Source: Rehmannia glutinosa (taxonomy: Eukaryota > Streptophyta > Magnoliopsida > Lamiales > Orobanchaceae). From it: a stretch of DNA of 64,000 nucleotides. The notes beneath the pieces were generated by a model. The model was not told the DNA's origin and did not search any database. It worked only from the letters and a program-made list of their open reading frames with translations. The stretch is taken from positions 62,001 through 126,000 of the forward strand of contig JABTTQ020001782.1 of assembly GCA_016081115.2 (NCBI GenBank). Reading direction: 5' to 3'. Positions within the stretch are counted from its first letter, which is position 1. Every line of letters begins with the position of its first letter. A program made the translations under genes and the position numbers. Positions 23,114 to 35,091 of this stretch are shown here, in pieces.

Positions 23114-24660
23114 TGTAGGTCCCAATATGTGTGGTGTAAGGTTTAGAAGGGGGGTGGAATAAACCTTACCAAATTTTCACTTTTTAGTCCTTTTATAAAT
23201 TTCATTAGAGTTGACTCCAATCATCTAAGTCCTTGGGGGACAGCTAGATTGGCTTTCTTCAGCAAAGTTACCCACTCAACAGACTTGTCCGAGTTGTTGA
23301 TAGTATAACATAGCTGTGTCAGCTAACACTTAACTTTTAGATGATTTGGTTTTAAATAGCAGAAGACTTAACACCTTTGGTTAATTTTAAGCACGTTTTT
23401 AACACTTGTTTTTAGCAATGTTATTATCAGTAGAGTTTGCAATTTAATACATCAGCAGATATAAAAGTTTGCAAGAAAGTAAAGTGCTGAATGTAAATGA
23501 CATAAACAAATTTTATAGTGGTTCGAGGATGGGGTAATTCCACTAATCCACTCTTCTCCAACTCTTGGAGGAATCTACTATGTAGCATATCAGTTTACAA
23601 AGCAGTTCTTGAGTCTAGACACAGCCTTGATCAGACGGCTAGTTTCTCCTGCGATTCAGCTTCTTCACAAGACAGCTGCCTTGCTACTTCAGCTCCCTTC
23701 AAACTATTGGAATTGATCACACAGCCTTCCAACGAGCTCGAAACTTCTGGTTCGATCTTGAACATTACTACAGCTCCTTCAAACTTGGAGAGTAAACCCC
23801 TTTTTGTTCTTGAAACTTTTCCTCTTCAGCTGGCTAAAGTATTCTTTCCTTCACAGTGTGTGTTGGATTGAGTTCCTTCGAGTTTTAGGCTTGAGGATTT
23901 TCTTGATAAGCTTTGAGAATATTTGCAGGTTTTCCTTGCTTATAAGATTGATTCGTTCGTTTTAATTCGTAACCTTTTCTGAAATGCTCCCTCAGCCTTT
24001 TATAGTGCTCATTTGAAAATTTGCTTGTTGAAGAGATAGGATATTTTCAAATGACATTTCTTGTTCGTTGGCTTGTCTTTTCTTGGCCTACAACATTGTG
24101 ATGCTGACCCTTCCTCGTATTAAATGACTCTGTAGCTTTTCAGGGCCTGACACAAGCTTTAATGTTTCCCATTGGTTTATTCCTTTTGCATATTTCTGGG
24201 CCAAACACTTTAAGACAGAGCAGCTTAGACTTATTACTATATCGAGTAATATCCTTGACTTCCTTCTGATGGATCAATGTCAGTCATCTTGACTTCACTG
24301 TTGCCTTTATCCCTTTGACTTTAGTCTGCTTATGGGAATGACTCAACTGTCAATTCAACTGTTAGACTTGGCTCATTACTGACTAGACTGAGACTTCCAC
24401 ATCATTTACACAGTTGTTCCTCAGCTGAATCTTCTTTAGTCGAGTCTGTGCCTTTCATCTTGGCCATACTCAGCTGACACACAGTTGGGTCTTCACTCTA
24501 GTCTTTAGTTGACTTCTTGCATTCTTCGACATAGCTGACTTCACTTAGCTCTTTTAGTCCCATCTATTACAACATTGAAATACAGGGAAAATGGGGTGCC
24601 AACTTCCTATTCTAAGTTTTACATGGTATCATCAAAATCTAATAAATAAATTTCCTAACA
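23114..24660 (-). repeat. 3' LTR of I.4 (complete, 1547 bp)
   Basis: On the plus strand it runs from TGTAGGTCCCAATATG to TTTCCTAACA. The TATA box (TATAAAAGG on the minus strand) is at 23996-24004. The U3 part (about 24240-24580) is crowded with GACT/AGTC and CAGCTGA-type words (for example TCAGCTGACACACAG near 24472). The left flank is ACATT (23109-23113). Compared with the 5' LTR fragment at 35092-35378 it differs by scattered substitutions, consistent with an old insertion. Confidence 0.88.
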
Positions 24661-24675
24661 ATTTCCCCCTTTTTG
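24661..24675 (-). other. Polypurine tract of I.4
   Basis: The minus strand reads AAAAAGGGGGAAAT before TGTTAGGAAATTT, the plus-strand priming site of the element. It is intact and is followed in the coding direction by the 3' LTR. Confidence 0.83.
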
Positions 24676-24924
24676 ATGATGCCAAAACTTAAATAAAATA
24701 AACAGCAAACACAAGCAGTGCAGTAACAAAGAATGTATGCTTTGAATATATCAATTTTATTGATCATATCATTCTTGTCCTTTACAAAGCTGTTTACAAA
24801 ATATACTCTATACACTGTATGAGAGATTATACATCCATTGAATTACAACATGAATCAGAGCAAAAATTACAAAGGTATCAGAGCATTATTATAGAAAACT
24901 TACAGCTCTGTATTGACAATAAAG

Positions 24925-27900
24925 TTATATGAAGGGGTTACAGCCGTCTTCAATGCCTTGGTTGTTTTCTTCTTTCATCTCCAGCTCTCCTCCTGTTTTC
25001 CTCTCTTCTTTCTCTTTTTCCTCTCTTCTTTCTCCTTCTTCTTCTTTTCATAGGCACGCCTTGCAGTAAGGTCATCCCTATGCTGCCTTTCCTTCCATTC
25101 TTGCGTTACCCTTTCATTCTCAGTTTCTTGCCTTCTCACAGCTTCTGTATTCTTGTGCATTACCTCTAAATTTGCAAGATGATTGTATCCGGCCCAGTAA
25201 GTGATCCCTTTCTTCTGTGGGTCAATGTATGTTATGTATTTTGGTCTTGGTTGTGGTTGAGAGCTTCTACTTCTTCCACTACCACCAGATCTTCCCCTTC
25301 ATCTTCCCGACTCAGCTCCTCCTCTGGGAGTGTACTGTACTGGTTCTTTTCCAGCTGAGTGACTACTGGAACTTTGCTGCCTATCAGCTGATTTACATAC
25401 ATCAAGGCCCTTCTCCCAATACATGTCCCAGGCTTGCGGTAGAGTCATATTCTTGAAGTAGCATCTGCTTCTAGAGTTTGAAACTCCTCTCAGATCTAGC
25501 ATCAAACATAGCAATTTCTCTCGGGGGCTTGATCACAGGGGAATTCTTTAACAATCCTGCTGGGGGACCATCATACTGTGTCCTCATATTCTGGATACGC
25601 GCAGAATGCTTCTCAACCACCTTCTTGAACTCAGCTTCGATGGCTTTTCTTGATTCTTTAAATGGCAACTCAGCGTTCTGCTCCACAGTCTGCTCTTTCG
25701 GTAGCTTGCTGAGAAGTGAGGCTGTTACTTCTCCTTGTTGAGGAGTCTTGGCAAACATAATCTTTAGAGGGGTTTTTTTCGCAGAACTTCCTTCCCCTTA
25801 GCTGTTTCTCCTTTCTTCTCCTCCTTATGACTCGCCCTTCTTTCAGTTCCCTCATAGCCTGGTCTTTCCCCTTTTTGGTATCATCACCAAAAGGTAGAGA
25901 TAGGCTATGGAACATGCCCCTTAAAATGAAATCAAGTCGGTTGTTGGTTAAATCATGCTTAGAATCTTACTTGGAGTAGGCTGTTAGGAATTCTGATCAC
26001 ATAGCCTTAGACTCAGCTCCCATTAATTTCATTTCAGTTTGGAGAACACTGAGTTGCTGACTCATGGTAGTCTCCAATCTTGCAATCTCATTCTTGTGTT
26101 GCATCTTGAGTAACTCCATATCCAACTTGTGAGATTCTTCGATTCTCACTATGTAATCCATATGCCACTGCTGGACCTGGATGTTATCCGCACTCCAGAC
26201 CAATAACTCTGCAAAGAGTGACTTGAAGTAACGTACTTGCTCTCTTCTCATAGCCATGGTTTGTGCAGCCCATTCTCGAATACGTAGAACAACACCACGC
26301 CACTGATGTTGGCATCACGGTTATCTAGCCTTAGGTCTAATGATGCTAAGTCGTGCTCCATTTTCTCGATTTCAGCACAAATGGCTTTAAACGCCTTTCG
26401 GAAGTCTGCTGTCGAAGGAGACTCATCCTCAGGCCAAACGGCATCAAAAGTTAAAACCTATAGGTACCATTGTTGAATCAGCTAGAACTCCGAGTTCTTC
26501 TTGGTCAGTATACTTGGCTTGGTCTCTAGCAGATCCGGCATCCAGGAGTGGCAATTGAGCTTCAAACGGAAAATGTTTTTGAACATATCATCTGGATAGA
26601 TAGGGATTCCCGCAGGTCCAACTTGTGGAGCCTTTCCCTTCTCCTTGCGAATATCTTGAGCTTGACTTGCCTCAGCTGAACCAGCTTTGTCGGCATTAAG
26701 AGCAGCTGTGTTAGCGATCTTTGAGTTGATTGCGTTTTTGAGCGGTTGTGTGTTAGCCTGCTCAACTGATTGGTTTCCAGCTTGAGTAGCTATGTTAGCT
26801 GCACCGACCGACCTCTTGTCTTAACAGCTTCCTCGGTATCAGTTGGGACTTTTCTTTGAGTTGTCTGGTCCTCAGTTGGTTTATCAGCGTCATCGGAGTG
26901 TGATGGAGCCATTGGGGTTGGCTCATCAACAAATACGAACCTCATCTGAGCAGTTTTGTCACTAGCTTTACTCCAGAGTCCCGAGCATCCTCACTTTGTC
27001 CTTAGAATATTCATCAATGGGAGTGGACTCGGCTTCATCATCGAATTCGGGTCGTGTCAACATGCTCCTGTGAATCGCGAAGAGCGTTGATTTCTTCTTT
27101 TCATCAGTCGTCTCTACTTCAGGAATTTGCTCATTTGCATCTTCTTTACCCAAGGAAGTCTCAACCTCCTTATGTCCTTCTATACCCTCAGTAGTCTCAA
27201 CAACTGGAGGGCCTTCAGCATCCCTGTGTGCAGTTTTAACTGCAGCAGGGTCTTGGACAGTTCTCCCTTCAGCAGAATCATCTGCCTTAGGGTCTTCGGT
27301 GGCATCCGTCGGAGTCTCAACTCCTAGGATTGCACTTTCAGGACCAGGAGTCTCAACTCCCATGGTCTCCATTCCATCCTTTGCCTTAGCTGCATCAGCA
27401 GCTTCATTGGCCTTCAGTGCAGATGATGTTTCAGCTGAGACAGTCTCAACCATCCGAGCTTCGTTAACTTCACTATGTTGTTCTGTTTATTTCTCACATT
27501 TACCTCCTAACTCCATAGGTTTGTCTCCCACACATCCTCCGACCTGGCTGTGGTGGTGAGAGCTTTCCCCTCAGCTGGCGTATCAACTAAGTTAAGAGAA
27601 GTGGGGTTGCTATGCACGTGAGATTGGGCTATTATTCCCTCTGACTGATCACCCATAGGGGCAGGTGTCTCAACACCTTCTGTAGGAGTTGGCTTGGCTA
27701 GGGTGCCCGCTTCATCTCCTTCCCTAGCTTCATCGCCAAACTTCTGAGTGCACGGGGATGCGGTGGCAGCAATATCAGCAGCTATCTTTTGCGCCACATC
27801 CAAAAGGTTAGAACGAGTAGAGAGTTGAGAAGACTCTCATTGTCCCTCTTGTATTTGTTGTTCGTTCATGGCTTTATATTCTTTGATGGCCTGTTGGAAT

Positions 27901-29554
27901 TCGTCTTTCTCGGCTACTACAGCAGTATCAATCTCCTCTAAGTCGCTGTTGTCAGTCGATTCCATTTCATGTAAGGACCACCAGTAAACATATGTAATTT
28001 TGATTTTTCGATTGCTTGGCCTTCTCCAAAGCCTTTTCCTTTTCATCTTCATTTATGTCACGAAGGACATCCATACATAAATATTCATTAAGAGCTCCTC
28101 TTCTTCTTCAATGTACTCTGGTTGCTCAAATTGTTTTCTAGAGTAACTCAGCTTCCATTTTCTCCATTCCCTCAATCTCTGCTGAATATCCGGGTATACA
28201 GGAGAAAACATTATTACATCATCATCATCGTCTCCATCTTCTGAAATAGTGGCTAGTGGAGCTTGCTCCTCCTCAGGTACATGAGCATATACGTCTGAGG
28301 GGATTGGACATCTCTTTCCTCAGTAATCGCAGCTCTCTCAGTTCCTTGCTTTTCCCAATTGTCTCTCGGCGTACTGGTCTTCAACGCTTTCTTTGATTGA
28401 CATTAGCAGTCTTCAAGTGCTTCTCCAAGGATTTCTCAATTTAAGACCTTTTGACCAATCTTCTTCTCTTGGTCGGAACAAGAGGAACTTGATCCTCTTC
28501 AGCTTCTTCTGTGGTGGCTTCTGGTTCACCATCTTTATCTTTTTAGCAGCAGCTTCTTGCGAGGCACATCTGTGCGCTTTTCCTTCATGCCCGGTGAAGA
28601 TTTAGAGGTATCCTTCTCAGTCTCGGCTGCTGGGGCAGGTGCTTTTTGGCTCGGCTGTAGGGGCGGAGGCCTTCTTTGACGAGGCTGCAGGGGCAGGTGT
28701 TGGCTTAGCTGCAGCAGCTCTCTTCTTCTGCATAGACTTTGGAGAGAGAGCTGGAGCGGTTGCAGCTGTGTCTTCTGCAACTGGGTCAGCTGATTCACCC
28801 TCACTTATGTCAGCTTTTCTTGCATGTGCATTCCTCTAAGCGCCTGACAGGTTTGCCTTGAGCATTTTCTTGTTCACATGGAATGGTTTCTCCATCCGAT
28901 GGCCAATCACCAGGCCATACCCCAAAGAGCATCCGAATGTCCCATCCTCCTTGATGGTCTTGTTGATCACATTTTGGCAAATACGGCTGAAGATAAACTC
29001 AGCCCAGTTGATCTTCTTCTTTTCCATGATCGCAGCATCACCACCAGCTTTGTTCGAGACAGCTAATTAAAGTTGTCGAACTTCATATCAACGCACTTGG
29101 ACACAATGTCCATCAGCTCATGGTAGTCATCCTTGCTCAAATCCTTCTTGGCTGTATAGACAGCCTTCGCAGCTAACTCAGGTTTGGCTATCTCATTCCA
29201 AGCCGCAGCTAAGTTCACGTCTTTCTCAGCGATTTCTTTCAGCCCTTCAGTAGGAAACTTACAATGTTCAACAAGGTCAGCAACAGTGATCTTGATCTCC
29301 TTGTTGTGTATTGATGAGCGAATCTCATCATCATGCAATTCAGCATTAACATAAAATATTGCAGCTTCCTCTAAATACGTGTGAGATAACTCCATGGCGA
29401 GAAAATCCTTCAGACCGGATTTCTCGAGTTTCTCAGCAATCTTCTTCACCAAAGGCATCATCAAGACAGACTGTTTCAAAGATTCCTTGAAGTCTACTGT
29501 TGATCCTGAGTGGATCTTCTCAGACATCTTGACAAAGTCGTATGATGCTTCCAT
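24925..29554 (-). pseudogene. Long extra ORF of I.4 (about 1540 codons if unbroken), Transposase_32-like N-terminus
   Basis: The ATG at 29554 (MEASYDFVKMSEKIHSGS) opens a 163-codon stretch with the core EEAAIFYVNAELHDDEIRSS and ITVADLVEHCKFPTEG. It is followed after a frame change by KKKINWAEFIFSRICQNV (29027-28836). Together these look like the plant 'putative transposon protein' (Transposase_32) domain. Next come an Ala/Pro/Lys-rich linker (28804-28535), an acidic middle with repeated VETT/VETP words (27453-26968), helices with EQVRYFKSLFAELLVW (26257-25997), KTPQQGEVTASLLSKLPKEQ and AIEAEFKKVVEKH (25758-25471), YWEKGLDVCKSADRQQSSS (25514-25299), and a tail of K/E/R runs to the stop near 24925. 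Several frame changes make it a pseudogene. The product is unknown; it is not a recognisable envelope protein, as no clear membrane segments are visible. Confidence 0.75.
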
Positions 29555-30092
29555 TTTCGATGAAAATAAATGGTGAATAAAGCATAAATCTTGATTTTTG
29601 AAAGTAGGGTTTTTTCCCTTTCACAGAGAGAAAATCCTTTGCTTTTTGAAGACGAGAGAGTTCTTGTGAGGAGAGTGAAAATATGTTTTGGCTTATATTG
29701 GACTTGAAAGGACAGTTTCAGGAATTTGGAATATTAGATCAAAATCGACGCTCAGGATTTAACCTTTGAAACTGCATTAATTTCCCCACATTAAATGCAG
29801 CAGCATTTATATCCAAGGCTAAACGTGCACCTTTTGTTCTAACATCATAATTACGCTGACGTAATCCTTAAAAACATTCCTGCTCGCAGAAAACAATTGC
29901 GTTGTGTCACTTACCTTATAAATAACTCAGCTATTAACCAAAAGTGACTTAACTCTGCTTCTCTCTTCACATTAGATTACTCAGCTGTCAGCTAACTCAA
30001 TATAGTTGATTTCCCGTCTTGGCTGAAATGTGAAACTTGCTTATTTTTCTTTCTCTCTTCTTTGTCTCTGATGATTGAGCCTTCTGAGTATT
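29555..30092 (-). promoter_or_regulatory. pol-to-extra-ORF spacer of I.4, possible internal promoter
   Basis: A 538-bp spacer aligned with 9598-10144 and 57110-57635. On the minus strand it carries a TATA-like CAATATAAGCC (about 29691-29701), some 140 bases before the extra-ORF ATG, the block ATATAAATGCTGCTGCATTTA (about 29795-29815), and a TGACGT-type box whose plus-strand form is CTGACGTAA (29857-29865), about 300 bases before the ATG. TGACG boxes bind TGA-type bZIP factors in plants. Promoter activity is inferred only from this conservation. Confidence 0.42.
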
Positions 30093-30530
30093 CTAACTCA
30101 GCTCAATTAATCTTAGCTCATTCTTAAGCTCTTCAAATCTTGATTCACATAGAGGTTTAGTGAACATGTCAGCTAACTGCTTATCAGTTGAGATGTATTC
30201 TAAGGTGATGTCTTTCTTTTCAACATGATCTCTTATAAAATGGTATCTCACATCAATATGCTTTGTTAGTGAGTGCAACACTGGATTTTGAGTGATTGCA
30301 ATAGCACTAGTGTTATCACACATAATTGGAATATCTCTTTCTTCAATATCATAGTCTCTCAGCTGTTGTCTCATCCATAGAACTTGCGCACAATAGCTGC
30401 CCACAGCTATGTACTCTGCTTCAGCTGTGGATGTAGCTACTGAATTTTGTTTCTTACGGAACCAAGAACTTAATCTTTTTCCAAGCATGTGACAGGTACC
30501 AGATGTACTTTTCCTATCCACTCTACATCC
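30093..30530 (-). pseudogene. RNase H domain of I.4
   Basis: The open stretch 30521-30093 (142 codons) encodes DRKSTSGTCHMLG, SWFRKKQNSVATSTAEAEYI, CDNTSAIAITQNPV and LADMFTKPLCESRFEELK, the typical order of copia RNase H. It ends LRLIELS followed by TAG. The upstream Asp motif reads SDSGYAG instead of the usual SDADYAG and lies just outside the open stretch; a stop separates it from RT at about 30590. RNase H would remove the RNA strand during reverse transcription. The domain itself is nearly whole, but it is cut off from RT. Confidence 0.82.
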
Positions 30531-30596
30531 AGCATAGCCTGAGTCTGAGTAGGCTACTACCTCGAATCCTCCTTCCTTTGGATACCATAAGCCAAC

Positions 30597-31358
30597 TTAT
30601 TGGCATCCCTTCAAATACCTTAGGATTTTCTTAGTTGCAGTCATGTGACTTTCTTTTGGTGTAGATTGAAATCTAGCACATACACCTACAACAAAGGTGA
30701 TGTCTGGCCTGCTTGCTGTTAAATAGAGCAATGATCCAATGAGGGCTCTATATCTAGTTTGATCAACAGCTTTGCCATCTGCATCCATATCCATCTTGAC
30801 TGATGTGTTAATAGGAATTTTCACTGATGACTTTTCTTTCATGTCAAATTTCTTCATCAAATCTCTGGTATACTTAGTTTGACTTATGAAGGTTCCATCT
30901 TTCATTTTCTTGACTTGAAGTCCTAAAAACAAAGTCAGCTCTCCCATCATGCTCATTTCAAACTTGCCTTGCATGAGGTTTGAAAACTTATCACACATCT
31001 TTTTGTTTGTGGATCCAAAAATGATGTCATCCACATATATTTGAACAAGCAATATATTCTCTCCATCTTGTATTTTGAAGAGTGTTCTGTCAACTTTGCC
31101 TTTTGTGAATCCATTGTCAATTAGAAATTGTGCTAATGTGTCATACCATGTTCTTGGTGCTTGTTTCAATCCATACAATGCCTTTTTGAGCTTGTATACC
31201 TTGTCTCCAATACGTTTTTGCTCAAAACTTGGAGGTTGTTCAACATAGACTTCTTCCTCGAACAGTCCATTTAGAAATGCACTTTTCACATCTATTTGAT
31301 ATACAGTGAAGTTTTTATGTGCAACATAAGCAAGATGGATGGTCTTATGCCATCTCAA
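30597..31358 (-). pseudogene. Reverse transcriptase of I.4, N-terminus deleted
   Basis: A 253-codon open stretch with VYQIDVKSAFLNGLFEEEVY, YGLKQAPRTWYD, the catalytic YVDD (31037-31026) within QIYVDDIIFGS, FLGLQVKKMKDGTF, and SLLYLTASRPDI. This is the copia RT (RVT_2) from palm to connection. The usual start of the domain (GTKWVF...KARLVAKGY...DETFAPVARLEAIR) is missing: upstream sequence jumps at about 31360 to the integrase tail region, so about 100 codons are deleted. The intact palm suggests relatively late decay. It would copy element RNA into DNA in the particle. Confidence 0.85.
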
Positions 31359-31606
31359 ACGTTTCCAATGATTAACTCATGTGGATGGTCTCTCAGCCAT
31401 CTCACATCAGGTTGGAGTAAGTCTGCTGGATTCATCCATCTTGCAGCTCAGATGCCTTGAACAACATCTTCATCATCATTCAGCTGCAGACCTTCCAGCT
31501 GTCTTTGAGATTCAGCTATCTCATCATCTTCAGGGTTGAATTCTCTCACTTCAGCTTCAACATAAGGACTCTTCTGCATAGTTGGATTATTCTGCTTCTC
31601 AGCTAA

Positions 31607-32874
31607 CTAATCAATGTCTTCTTCATTTACATTTGGCTCATCAAACACCACATGAATAGACTCTTCTGTGACCATAGTCCTCTTGTTGAGCACTCTAAAG
31701 GCATTACTCTCAGTTGAGTATCCCAAGAAGATACCTTCATCAGCTTTAGCATCAAAAGCCTTCAAATTATTCTTTCCATTGTTGTGGATGAAGCACTTAC
31801 ATCCAAATATCTTGAAATAACCAACTTTTGGCTTTCTCCCTATCCAAATTTCATAGGGATTTATCATGCATCTATTCTGAGTATAGCATGTTGTATCTAT
31901 GGCTTCACCCAAAATCTCTTAGCAATCCAAATTTTCGGCCTAACATTGTCCTTGCAAACTTCTTTGAGAGTTTTGTTTCTTCTTTCAGCTACTCCATTCT
32001 GTTGTGGAGTCCTTCAGATAACTCATGAGCAATACCATTCTCAACACAATACTGAGTTATAATCCCATTGACAAACTCAGTTCCTCTATCAGACCTTATC
32101 TTTACAATGGTTTGGCTCTTTTCATTTTGAACTCTTTTCATCGATTGAGGTAACTTCTGCAGTGTTTCTTTTTTTTACACATGAAAATTGTCCATGTATA
32201 TCTTGAATAATCATCCACCACCATTAAGGTGTATTTCTTTCCACTGATGCTAGTTGGTTCAACAGGACCAAATAAATCCATATGCAACAGATGCAATATC
32301 CTTGTTGAAGAAGGACTTGGCTTATCCTTGAAAGATGATTTGATTTACTTTCCCATCTGGGAAGCATCACATATGCTTTCTTTCTTGTATATTGAGTCAG
32401 GCAATCATTCCACAAGATGACTCCTTGCAAGCTTGTTGATTGTCTTCAAATGTAGGTGACGATTTCTTATGCCCACGGTACCCAATGGATTCTACTGCAT
32501 CTTCGATAGCAGACATGTAACATTTGACCAATCCACTACATACATGTAGCACTATCTCATTTGATTTAGCATCCTTGATCTTGCATACTCCCATGTTGAA
32601 TCCCACATTGTAGCCTATGTCACATAGTTGGTTGATGCTTAGAAGATTGAAATTGAGGCCTTCAACATATGCAACATATGTGATCTCCAGTCCATTTTTC
32701 TTTATGGATCATGTGCTTGATTTCTCCTGGAGCTTCATTTTGTCCAAATATGACTTTTACACCTTTGATTTCCTTGAATTTTGATAGGTTTCTCTTGTTT
32801 CCTGTCATATGTCTGGAACAATCAATATCCATGTACCAGGTTCCTTGGCACTCAGATGTTCCTTGAACCTGCAA
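31607..32874 (-). pseudogene. Protease and integrase of I.4, decayed
   Basis: The protease segment (32874-32662) reads GTWYMDIDCSRHMTG, where the family motif is WYMDSGCSRHMTG; the active-site D-S-G has become D-I-D. The HHCC region (about 32606-32340) contains INKLARS and DSIYKKESICDA, after which the second Cys of the CxxC pair is Ser (Cys-Asp-Ala-Ser). The integrase core lies in several frames (about 32230-31980). The C-terminal part 31912-31607 is open (MINPYEIWIGRKP, FKIFGCKCFIHN, DEGIFLGYSTES). A stop ends the open stretch at 31607. Protease would process Gag-Pol, integrase would insert the cDNA; neither is functional here. Confidence 0.77.
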
Positions 32875-34480
32875 TCAAGAAAATTAGTTTTTAGGTACCC
32901 ATACTTGAATGGGTCCTGGGGGGTTAGTGCTATAAGATGCTCCAACCAACTAATAGCCAGATGATCTGACTCTAAGAGGTTGCCATCTATCAGTTCCATA
33001 ATCATAATGCACATTAGCAAATTGCTTGGGGGTTTTATGATCATACAGCTGCCTCTTTTGTCTGTATGCCAGTGTGTTTGTTTTAGCAATTGCTTTCTTG
33101 GCGTAGTTGTGGAATTTCTGGGTGTTGTGCCTGGGTGGATATGTGTGCTGATAATAGATCTTTTGCCTTGGGAATGACCTTTAATTTGCTGACGTTGAGG
33201 TCTTTGCCACTTTGGCTTGTATCCCATAGGTCTTTGCTGATATTTCACATGATTATTCCAATCAGCTTGGTTTGGATAGTTTCTACCATTCCCATCACAT
33301 GTATTTATTTTATGAAATCTCTGGGGTTTTTGGTAGCTCTGTTTAGCTTTTACAGATTATTTTCTGTTAGGATTCTGCTGATGGACTTTTCTAAATTTCT
33401 TTTCAACTATCTTCTTAGTGTACTCTACTGGCTTCTTTCTTTTTCCCTTATATCTAAGGCCAGTATGATTGTGATTGTGTTTTTGCGTGGATGTTGGTAC
33501 AACATATGGTGTTTTGGGCTTTTGGATTCCCTCATTGCTTGAGGATCCTTTCTCCAAAATCACTCTGGGAGTTTGACTATCCACAAAGGAATTGAATATT
33601 ATGCATATCTTATCTCCACACTCTTTTTGACTCATTATAAGTTCATCCAATGATTTGGATGCTTTTGTAAATGAGGCAATCACATATTTAAGATCTTTTT
33701 CTCTTTTTTCAATAGCAGCTAACTCTGCTAAGATCTTGGTATTTTCAGCGTTCAGCTTAGTGTTCTCATCAGCTATGTGACTTAGAGTACTCAGCTCTTT
33801 AGTCAGCTATAAGTTTTGGCTTTTAAGCTGGTTATTTTCCTCATTTAAAAGTGTGTGTGAGGTTTTAATGTGCTCAAAATCTTTCATCATTTTGCCTAAT
33901 GAATCATAAAGATCTATGGGTGATGAAGTGTGTGTATCACAGTCACTATCACTTGAATCTAAATGAGATGAGTTAGATTGTACCTCATCTTCTTGATCTT
34001 GTTCTTTGGCCATGAGGCAGATCAAGACCTCTTCCTCAGTATCACTTAAGTAGTCTGCTTCACTACTATCTGAGTCTGTTGCTTCCTTGCACTTTGCTGG
34101 CTCAGCAGTCTCAGCAGCCAACATGGCTTTCTTCTTTTCTTATCTTCTTTCCCTGAAGACTCTTCTTTCTTCTTCGTTTCTATATTTGTTGACTGGTAGA
34201 TAGGAATAGTCAACAGCAAAGTGTCCTGGTTGTATGCAATTCCAACATAGGTTTTTAGCTCTCTGATCAGCTCTCTCGGCTCTCTGATAGTCAGCTCTTT
34301 GATGTTTAGCTCTCTTTGGTGGTCTGTCCTCCCTTGCTTTGGAAGGTGTTGAATATCTCCTAGAGATCTCTCCGTTGTTCATTTTGTAGCTCTTATTAAA
34401 GAACTTGTTGAATCTTTTAACCATAAGAACAATTTCCTCCTGGTCTATGGTTTCCTTTGGCTAGGGTTTCTTTCCTTCAC
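32805..34480 (-). pseudogene. gag C-terminal half of I.4, N-terminus removed
   Basis: From right to left: MVKRFNKFFNKSYK (34424), a basic R/A/Q-rich stretch, the zinc knuckle LCWNCIQPGHFAVDYSY (about 34245-34195) in which the last Cys is Tyr, then an acidic Ser/Asp-rich linker with LYDSLGKMMKDFEHI (34124-33807), a segment with ASKSLDELI and ILEKGSSSNEGIQKPK (33683-33357), and basic sequence to about 32805 leading into protease. Compared with I.2 and I.5 the whole N-terminal Gag core and start are missing: near 34480 the sequence passes into a fragment carrying CACTA-type repeats. Confidence 0.74.
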
Positions 34481-34639
34481 TTCGCTACTAGTACTTTTTG
34501 TTGGATTTTGGATCTTGGAGACTTTAGTATTGAACTTTTTGTTTGTTGGTGGAATTGGATTTCATGTTTAATTTATAGTCAATTTCATGATGGTTGGTGA
34601 AATTGGATTTCATGATGAATTGCTTATTGATATGGATTT

Positions 34640-35086
34640 TTTGCAGCTTTGTATATCTAATGGTTAAAAATTCAAATTTCATACAAAAGACATCTGTTAT
34701 GTTTGATATGTCAGACATCGGCTTCAAACCGCTGTCTTTGTGAAAATAAACAACCTTTTTAAAATTGCTTCTAAAATCATTAAGACTACGGTTTTGAACC
34801 AGTGTCTTTGAATTAAATGACACCGGTTTAAAACTGGTGTGAACAAGCGATGTCTATTCATTAAAAGACAGCGGTTCTAAACCGGTTTAAAAAACATAAA
34901 CTTTTATCATCAGGGTCTTAGAAAGCGGATATTTTATCTCTAAGACAACGGTTTAAAACTGGTGTCTTTATAGGAAAAGCCGCTGTCAAAAGTTCATGCT
35001 TTTAACACTAGTGGATCTAACAACGGTTGTTTTAATAATAGACAGCGGATTAAAACCGCTGTATATTGGTGTTTTTGAAGTAGTTG
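34640..35086. mobile_element. End fragment of a CACTA (En/Spm-type) DNA transposon
   Basis: Six imperfect inverted units of the form GACA(G/A)CGG...CCG(C/G)TGTC lie at 34713-34740, 34784-34810, 34819-34841, 34867-34888, 34944-34970 and 35041-35062. The segment ends GTGTTTTTGAAGTAGTTG (35069-35086); reversed this begins CAACTACTTCAAAAACAC, one base from a CACTACTTCAAAAACAC terminal repeat. Dense subterminal inverted repeats next to a CACTA end are the hallmark of this superfamily. No transposase ORF and no second end are visible, so it is a remnant. It lies between the gag of I.4 and its 5' LTR, where about 1.5 kb of I.4 is missing. Confidence 0.68.
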
Positions 35087-35091
35087 AATGA

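Noticed and set aside
24925..29554. True viral envelope protein in family I
   Set aside because: It is at the env-like position, but I see no signal peptide or convincing transmembrane segment. The sequence is acidic or basic, disordered and coiled coil.
34524..34823. 99-codon minus-strand open stretch over the CACTA fragment
   Set aside because: It covers the subterminal inverted repeats and has no protein-like features; chance opening in AT-rich DNA.
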